Shown here piece by piece: positions 58,916 through 64,000 of a DNA stretch of 64,000 nt. The position numbers were made by a program, and so were the translations under genes. Position 1 is the stretch's first letter, and the number at the start of each line of letters is the position of its first letter. The stretch lies in the NCBI GenBank assembly GCA_020723345.1, contig DYJA01000007.1:62001-126000 (forward strand). Direction: 5' to 3'. The notes beneath the pieces were generated by a model. The model was not told the DNA's origin, did not search any database, and was given only the letters and a program-made list of their open reading frames with translations. Origin of the DNA: Candidatus Aquidulcis sp. (GTDB taxonomy: Bacteria; Chloroflexota; Anaerolineae; UBA4142).

Positions 58916-60274
58916 TTATTCGATCTTTGGATCAGTCGCTTGATAGCACGGCAGCGGCGGATACTCGATCAGCGCGGTCTGGACGAGCGAGCGCGTCGAA
59001 CACCAATATTCCTTTGCCAGATCGGCGGAGTACGGATTGCCGTTGTACGGCACTTCCATATCGTAATTGGCATACACGCCATTTTTGACATCGGCGCGAA
59101 TAAACGGATCATCCACGTTCGGGCTGACCCAGCGCACGCCGCCATCGCCCTGGGTTTTGTCGACGATGTATTTTCGTTTGTTGAAGCGCGGGAACAACGC
59201 GCCCGATTTCTGCGATTTATCGGTCGCCGCGTATTTGCCCAAATTGACGACGATTTCGCCGATTTGATTCTTGACGAGCGCCGTGTGATCGAAATCGTAT
59301 GCCAATGTTCCGGACTTGATTTCTCCGGCGGCAAATTTGCTCGCGTTGAACCAGAAAAGTGGATCCGTGCTCCTGGCTTTGAGCGATTCGAGCAGCGCAT
59401 CAAAGATGATGTACTTGCGCGAGTTGTGCTCCAGAGAAACGTCGTACGCGCGCTCGGCAATCGGGACCGTTTTGATGAACTGGAGCACCTGTGTGCCGTT
59501 CAATTTCTGACGCCCCTGCGGAAATTTACCGGCGGGATATTTTTTGCCGTTCAGATAAAAGGGATGCACTTCGAACGTTTGTGGGACGTGGACTTCGACG
59601 CCGCCGTACACGCCGTCCACAAACTCTTTGATGACGACGTCGTCGAATGCGATCTGGAAATCAATGCACAAGCCGGTCGCGTTTTCGAACGTTTGGCGTT
59701 GCAATGCGAATCCGCCGAAAATGAACGCCTGATCGATCCGCGTCGCGCTTTTGGGCTTACCCAGAATACCGAGGTGCCGCTCGACTTCGGGCGCGCGCGT
59801 ATCGTGCGTGATCGAAATAATGTCGGCGACGCGCTGGCGCGTGTCAAACGAGATGATCGTGTGCGAACCGATGATCGCGCGCTCGGTCACCGGCGGTTCG
59901 TGCGTTTCGCCGTAGCCGAACAAGAGAATGTTGATGCGATTCGCGTTCAGCGGTTTGCTCACGCGCCGCGCGAACTCCGGATCGCTTTTGGCTCTTTGCT
60001 CGCGGCGTTTTTGCGCCTCGTTCACCAAGGGTTGAAAAAGCACGTCGAACATTGACGCTTCGGCTTTTGGGGTCGGCGTGAAGGTGGCGGTCGCGGTGGC
60101 AGTCACGGTGGGCGACAGGGTTGGCTCGATGGTCGGCGTTGTAGTCGGCGTAGTTGTAGGCATTGTTAAAGTGGGTGGCGGGGTGATCCCCGGATTCGCG
60201 CAAGCGATTAAAGATCCAATGATTGCTCCCAAAACAAGCGTGCGGAGAATCAGTGGGTTGGCGCGATGAAACAT
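58916..60274 (-). CDS. LCP (LytR-CpsA-Psr)-like lipoprotein, copy 2
   Basis: About 452 aa from the ATG at 60274 with AAGGAG upstream. Lipobox SLIACA followed by a Thr/Pro-rich linker, then the same LCP-type domain as copy 1: INILLFGYGETHEPP, GSHTIISFDTRQRVADIISI, THDTRAPEVERH, YGGVEVHVPQTF, LNGTQVLQFIKTVP, and SLEHNSRKYIIFDALL. It shows the same Ser-His-Thr and Thr-His-Asp replacements. Roughly half the positions match copy 1 by eye, so they are tandem paralogues: one anchored by a helix, one by lipid. Substrate unknown. Confidence 0.72.
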   Translation of the reverse strand: MFHRANPLILRTLVLGAIIGSLIACANPGITPPPTLTMPTTTPTTTPTIEPTLSPTVTATATATFTPTPKAEASMFDVLFQPLVNEAQKRREQRAKSDPEFARRVSKPLNANRINILLFGYGETHEPPVTERAIIGSHTIISFDTRQRVADIISITHDTRAPEVERHLGILGKPKSATRIDQAFIFGGFALQRQTFENATGLCIDFQIAFDDVVIKEFVDGVYGGVEVHVPQTFEVHPFYLNGKKYPAGKFPQGRQKLNGTQVLQFIKTVPIAERAYDVSLEHNSRKYIIFDALLESLKARSTDPLFWFNASKFAAGEIKSGTLAYDFDHTALVKNQIGEIVVNLGKYAATDKSQKSGALFPRFNKRKYIVDKTQGDGGVRWVSPNVDDPFIRADVKNGVYANYDMEVPYNGNPYSADLAKEYWCSTRSLVQTALIEYPPLPCYQATDPKIE

Positions 60275-60304
60275 AGTGCACTGCTCCTTGAAAAATAGTG
60301 TGTT

Positions 60305-60326
60305 GGACAAATTTGCAAATTTATCC
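60305..60326. repeat. GGACAAATTTGC palindrome at the GH36 stop codon
   Basis: Near-perfect 22-bp palindrome; its last base is the first base of the TAG stop (60326-60328, minus strand). Same family as 25022-25043. Confidence 0.8.
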
Positions 60327-62641
60327 TACGGTTTGCGCGTCGGCGTCCGCGTTGGTATACGCGTTGGCGTCGGCGTCGCCGGTGGACCCGGTTTGATAAA
60401 CAAGAGCGCGGACGGACGCGCGGCTTCGTACTGAAACTGGACGCTTTGCGACATCAATTGCCGACCGGTTTGCGTCACCGCGATCGTGCCATCCGCCGAG
60501 GTGACTTGATATCGCAAGTTTGGATCCAATCCCTTGAGCAAGACGCGCCGGTCGCTCCACGGCACTCCGCCGCGAAAGAGAAAGACGACGCCGTAGTTCG
60601 TGAGCGGATCGAAAAACTCTGCCGCGTCCGGTTCATTCGGCGGTTCCAGGTCAACTTGCAGATCCGATTGGGGCAGCAAGTGATACTGTCTGCCCTGCGC
60701 GATGATTTGGCGATAACTCTTGTAGCGTTGAATTTCGGCGGCGACGTTGGCGCGCACGTCCGCGCTCCAATCCGCCATGCTGAACGAAATGCCGAACGCA
60801 CCCATCATGCGGCTGCGTAACCACGTGCGTAAGATCAGCACGTCTTTCTCTGCGTCGTCGAGATGTTCAAAGTACGACGGCACGAACCACGAGTTGAGAT
60901 ACTCTGAAGGAAACGGATAACTCGCGCCGGTGACGTGATACCGGACGCGATAACTCGGATCGGTTTCGTCGCTCAGCCAAGCGATGTCGGTGCGGCGCAG
61001 CAAACCGTAATCCATGCGATTGCCGCCGCTCGCGCAATTTTCGACGATCACGTGTGGAAATTCGACGCGCAGGTAATCGAAAATTTCGTACAAGCCGCGC
61101 ACGTGCGCGAGCTCGCCGTCGCCGGGTTGTCCCGGCGGATTGCACGACGCCCAGCCGTTGCTGTCCCACTTGAGCCAGTCCACGTTGTATTCGCGGATGA
61201 GACGCGCGAGCCAGGTTTTGACCCACTCGCGCGCGGCGCGAGTGCCAAAGCAGATTTGCGCGGTGCGCGCCGCGCCTTCGCGCAGCGGTTCGTTCGGATC
61301 GTAATAGGCGAGCCAATCGAGTGGGATCTCGGTTTCCGCGCCGACGTACTGCACGTCGACGCGTTCGGGCTCGACCCACAAGCCGAATTTCATCCCTTTG
61401 CTGTGAACATAGTCGGAGAACGCGGCAAGCCCGCTCGGAAATTTTTCGCGATTCTCGCGCCAGGCGCCCAAGCCAAAACTGAAATCGGCGATCTCTGGCG
61501 ATCCTTCGTACCACCCGGCGTCCACGGTGAAGACTTCCAGCCCCAATTCCGCGGCGATGTCCGCTTCGCGGCGCAATGTGTCTTCGTCGATGTCGGTGTA
61601 AAACGCGAACCAGGTGTTGAACTGCGTCCAGGGAAAATCGGCGGGGCGCGGCCGCATCAAGTACGCGCGCGCGAACGCGTGCGAGGCGTTTGCCGCGTCG
61701 TCGAGATCGCCGCGATAGAAACCGAAAAAGCGGCGCGGCGATTCAAAGATTTCGCCGGGCGCGATCGGGACGCGGATGTTGGACAACCCGGCGCGCAAGC
61801 GCGTCCCGTCGCCTTCGCGATTGGCGCGCAATTGCCAATCGCCCGACCACTCGATCCCTTTGAACGCGCCTTCGCGCAGCGCCGGCGCGGCGAGGACGAA
61901 CCACCCCATCGCTTGTTCGGACGAACGTCCAACCGAACCGATCACTTTTTCGGCGACTTGATCGATGCGCGCGGAGACGAGCCGCAGCGTCGGTACGGGA
62001 TCATTTCTGGTTTCGCGCGCGATGCCCGGTGTCAAGCCCTGCACCCAATACAACGTCAGCGGCTCGGGCGAAGGACGCAGCGCGACGGAAAATGCTTCCC
62101 AATTCGTCAACGCGGGGAGCGGCGCCGCGCCGGTGTTTTCGATTTCCGCCCATTGCTCGATAACGCTGACGCCGGGAAAAACGACATAGTGCAAATGCAC
62201 GTCCATTTGTCCATGCGCCAGCGTTACGATCAATTCGAGCGATCGGTTCGTGCGCGGAATGACGTGATAATCTTTGTAGACGAAATCTTTGGCGGAGCCG
62301 GAGATTTCCTGCCCGCCGAGCGTCATTCGCAGTTCGGCGGTCGCGCCGCTGCCAGGCGCGAGCCATTCGCGTCCGGTCAATTTGTTCGTCAGACGCGTCA
62401 GACGAAAACCTTCCGTCGCGCGATAGTCCATTCGGCGGCGGATGCCGTTGCTGGCGATTTCCCAGGTTTTCGTCGCGGCGTCGTAGGCGATGTACGCGTC
62501 GCCGGACTGCGCGACGATTTTGCCGGGCACCGGCGTTTGCGCGGACGCAGTGGACACACTTGCGCTCAGTCCGATGAGCAGAAGCAGTACAGTTCGGATG
62601 AATCGCGCGCGTAGGCGCGCGTGATGATTCTGCATTTCCAT
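60326..62641 (-). CDS. secreted GH36-family alpha-galactosidase
   Basis: 771 aa with a signal peptide (about residues 1-35, ending STASA). N-terminal super-sandwich domain to about residue 330, then the GH36 barrel: FNTWFAFYTDIDEDTL, LEVFTVDAGWYEG, GMKFGLWVEPERVD, DWLKWDSNGWASCNPPGQ (nucleophile Asp), VIVENCASGGNRMDYG and IAWLSDETDPSYR (acid/base Asp), then the C-terminal beta domain and a Pro/Thr tail (PPATPTPTRIPTRTPTR) that may span the wall. Removes alpha-galactose from oligo- or polysaccharides outside the cell. Length is at the upper end for GH36. Confidence 0.92.
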   Translation of the reverse strand: MEMQNHHARLRARFIRTVLLLLIGLSASVSTASAQTPVPGKIVAQSGDAYIAYDAATKTWEIASNGIRRRMDYRATEGFRLTRLTNKLTGREWLAPGSGATAELRMTLGGQEISGSAKDFVYKDYHVIPRTNRSLELIVTLAHGQMDVHLHYVVFPGVSVIEQWAEIENTGAAPLPALTNWEAFSVALRPSPEPLTLYWVQGLTPGIARETRNDPVPTLRLVSARIDQVAEKVIGSVGRSSEQAMGWFVLAAPALREGAFKGIEWSGDWQLRANREGDGTRLRAGLSNIRVPIAPGEIFESPRRFFGFYRGDLDDAANASHAFARAYLMRPRPADFPWTQFNTWFAFYTDIDEDTLRREADIAAELGLEVFTVDAGWYEGSPEIADFSFGLGAWRENREKFPSGLAAFSDYVHSKGMKFGLWVEPERVDVQYVGAETEIPLDWLAYYDPNEPLREGAARTAQICFGTRAAREWVKTWLARLIREYNVDWLKWDSNGWASCNPPGQPGDGELAHVRGLYEIFDYLRVEFPHVIVENCASGGNRMDYGLLRRTDIAWLSDETDPSYRVRYHVTGASYPFPSEYLNSWFVPSYFEHLDDAEKDVLILRTWLRSRMMGAFGISFSMADWSADVRANVAAEIQRYKSYRQIIAQGRQYHLLPQSDLQVDLEPPNEPDAAEFFDPLTNYGVVFLFRGGVPWSDRRVLLKGLDPNLRYQVTSADGTIAVTQTGRQLMSQSVQFQYEAARPSALLFIKPGPPATPTPTRIPTRTPTRKP

Positions 62642-62676
62642 TGGGCTATCCCTATTTTAGCGTGTTTGAGGCAGTT

Positions 62677-62698
62677 GGACAAATTTGCAAAATGGTCC
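62677..62698. repeat. GGACAAATTTGC palindrome (diverged copy)
   Basis: Imperfect 22-bp palindrome between the HybB-like gene and the GH36 gene; the second arm has changed to AAATGGTCC. Pairs with the copy at 62746-62767 around a terminator hairpin. Confidence 0.65.
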
Positions 62699-62740
62699 AA
62701 AAAATGCAACGCCCTCCGTTCGCAGCGCGAACGGAGGGCG
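62697..62740 (-). terminator. intrinsic terminator after the HybB-like gene
   Basis: A 13-bp perfect stem CGCCCTCCGTTCG/CGAACGGAGGGCG (62710-62722, 62728-62740) with a 5-nt loop, then TTGCATTTTTTGG on the minus strand. It separates the HybB-like gene from GH36. Confidence 0.85.
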
Positions 62741-62745
62741 GGGTT

Positions 62746-62767
62746 GGACAAGTTTGCAAACTTGTCC
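62746..62767. repeat. GGACAAGTTTGC palindrome at the HybB-like stop codon
   Basis: Perfect 22-bp palindrome; its last base is the first base of the TAG stop codon (62767-62769, minus strand), as at 60305-60326. Confidence 0.8.
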
Positions 62768-63999
62768 TACGCGGGCGCGTGTTTTTCTTCCGGGAAGAGC
62801 GGCAGGTATTTCGCCGCAAGCCCGAACACGACGACGCCGAGACTGATCAGCGTCACGGTGATGATGATTTCATTCATCGTCGGGATGTAGACCGCGCCGC
62901 CTTTGGCGTACTGCCACCAGCCCAGCAGCGACGTATTCAGTCGATTGAACACGACGCCGAAAACGATCAAGCCGCCGCTGAGAAAGACGAGACCGGGGCG
63001 CGCGCGAAAGCGTTTGAACGCCATCAGCGCCATCGGCGCGACAAAGCCGATCAGAATCTCGATCCAAAAGATCGTCGCATGGAAGCCGGGTTGGAACGCG
63101 TAGCCGATTGCGCCGCGCGCGATCAATTCGACAAACCGCGCGAGCAGGTAAAGCGCGAGGATGACCGCCGCGGCGCGTCCGAGTCCGGCGAGCAGATCAC
63201 TTTCCAATGCGCGACCGAGCGCGCGCGAACTGAAATTCGATTCGAGGATCGTCATGCCAAGTCCGACGCCAATCGCGCTCAGGAAGAAAAAGACCGGCAT
63301 CCACGCCGAGTACCACAGCGGATTGATCTTCTCCGGCGCGATCAGGAAGAGCGAACCCAGCGACGACTGGTGCAGCGTCGAGAGGCACATACCCAGGATG
63401 ACGAGCGGGATCGTGATCACGCGCATGATTTTCAGCGCCCACTCGATCTTGAATTTTTCCAAAACGACCGGCGAGAATTCGAGAATCAGCACGACGCTGT
63501 AGAGCATCACGCACCACGCGACTTCGAGCATCGGCGAGTGGACGTTCCACATGAAGATCGGATGCCAGACGTTGTACCAGCGTCCCAGGTCGAACAGCAA
63601 GCCGACGATGACGAGCAAGTAGCCGAGGAGCGCGGTCAGAATCGCGGGACGCACGATTGGGTGATAGCGTTTGAGGTTGAAGACGTGAACCGTTCCGGCG
63701 ACGACGAAACCGCCGGCCGCGAGCGCGACGCCGCTCACCACGTCAAAGCCGATCCACAAACCCCACGGAAATTCGTCGGTCAGGTTCGTCACGTACGACA
63801 AGCCGAAAAGAAAGCGCGAGATCGCAATGCCAATCGCAGAGAGCCACAGAATCGTCAGGAAAAGCGCGACGAGCGTGCCGCGCGGCGTGAGCGCGGGCAG
63901 GCGCTTCAACATCGGCACGCGTTCCGCGATGGGGCGACGCGCGCGCGCGGCATCGGGATTCAGTTTGCGTTCGAGCCAACTGCCGACGAAATAAAGTAC
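62767..63999 (-). CDS. HybB/NrfD-family integral membrane subunit (5' end beyond window)
   Basis: At least 410 residues, about ten membrane helices. FPWGLWIGFDVVSGVALAAG, FNLKRYHPIVRPAILTALLG, FDLGRWYNVWHPIF and TLHQSSLGSLFLIAPEKINP LWY-type text follow E. coli HybB closely. These proteins sit in the membrane and pass electrons between quinone and a ferredoxin-like/molybdo- or hydrogenase partner. A GTG or ATG near 63912-63918 gives the usual HybB start, but the frame stays open with sensible coding (VLYFVGSWLERKLNPDAARA) to the edge, so the real start, or a fusion, is outside. Partner genes would lie beyond the window. Confidence 0.82.
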   Translation of the reverse strand, partial: VLYFVGSWLERKLNPDAARARRPIAERVPMLKRLPALTPRGTLVALFLTILWLSAIGIAISRFLFGLSYVTNLTDEFPWGLWIGFDVVSGVALAAGGFVVAGTVHVFNLKRYHPIVRPAILTALLGYLLVIVGLLFDLGRWYNVWHPIFMWNVHSPMLEVAWCVMLYSVVLILEFSPVVLEKFKIEWALKIMRVITIPLVILGMCLSTLHQSSLGSLFLIAPEKINPLWYSAWMPVFFFLSAIGVGLGMTILESNFSSRALGRALESDLLAGLGRAAAVILALYLLARFVELIARGAIGYAFQPGFHATIFWIEILIGFVAPMALMAFKRFRARPGLVFLSGGLIVFGVVFNRLNTSLLGWWQYAKGGAVYIPTMNEIIITVTLISLGVVVFGLAAKYLPLFPEEKHAPA

Positions 64000-64000
64000 C

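Noticed and set aside
63743-63979. Separate small gene at the right edge
   Set aside because: It is a shifted frame over the HybB-like gene; the HybB frame itself remains open to the window edge.

Overview
The window is bacterial. It most resembles a Chloroflexota (Anaerolineae-type) genome. The reasons are: GC-rich genes separated by word-like intergenic microrepeats; many lipoproteins whose lipobox Cys is followed by a Pro/Thr/Ala-rich linker; CSLREA-type beta-helix and FG-GAP secreted proteins with an LP(F/Y)I-type C-terminal tail; and a citramalate route to isoleucine. The taxonomic call is inference. Every confidently called gene lies on the minus strand, so the map reads from high to low coordinates.

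1-11.4 kb is a complete branched-chain amino acid supra-operon in transcription order: leader peptide/attenuator, ilvD, ilvB, ilvN, ilvC, leuA, a 78-aa ORF, leuC, leuD, cimA, and the first codons of leuB at the window edge. The region before ilvD looks like a classical ribosome-mediated attenuator: a promoter, a 36-codon leader ORF with 14 Ile/Val/Leu among 17 consecutive residues, a segment just after them that can pair with the terminator 5' arm, and a strong intrinsic terminator. 11.5-14.4 kb holds a PucR-type regulator, whose short leader contains its own terminator hairpin, and a HARE-HTH protein of different base composition.

14.4-32.2 kb is a surface-protein region: a GT39-type membrane glycosyltransferase, lipoprotein hydrolases (a beta-propeller/esterase fusion, a PHB-depolymerase-like esterase, another alpha/beta hydrolase), two or three propeller lipoproteins, a GNS-like sulfatase, a TIM-barrel glycosidase-like lipoprotein, a PrsW-like membrane protease and a higBA toxin-antitoxin pair with a consensus promoter inside an inverted repeat.

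32.5-56.3 kb is a glycan assembly and export locus and is the most unusual part. It encodes an ABC exporter (Wzm, plus a Wzt without the usual C-terminal glycan-binding domain), a DegT aminotransferase, a GNAT acetyltransferase, AsnB-type amidotransferase, an FG-GAP surface protein, a methyltransferase, a GT2 and a GT-B enzyme, and three giant modular proteins. Two giants (about 1168 and 1209 aa) have the order GT2-like, GT-B, GT4, C-terminal beta domain. The third (1552 aa) joins pyruvyltransferase, GT2, sulfotransferase, methyltransferase, a long 14-residue-repeat coiled coil and a beta-rich tail. A beta-helix surface protein sits among them.

56.3-64 kb holds a glyoxalase-like protein, a MITE-like repeat, two tandem LCP (LytR-CpsA-Psr)-like proteins with altered active-site motifs that could attach the exported polymer to the cell surface, a secreted GH36 alpha-galactosidase and a HybB/NrfD-type membrane subunit that runs off the edge. 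Several families of short inverted repeats sit at or against stop codons throughout, and some repeats are inserted in frame inside genes (leuA, pucR, the sulfatase).
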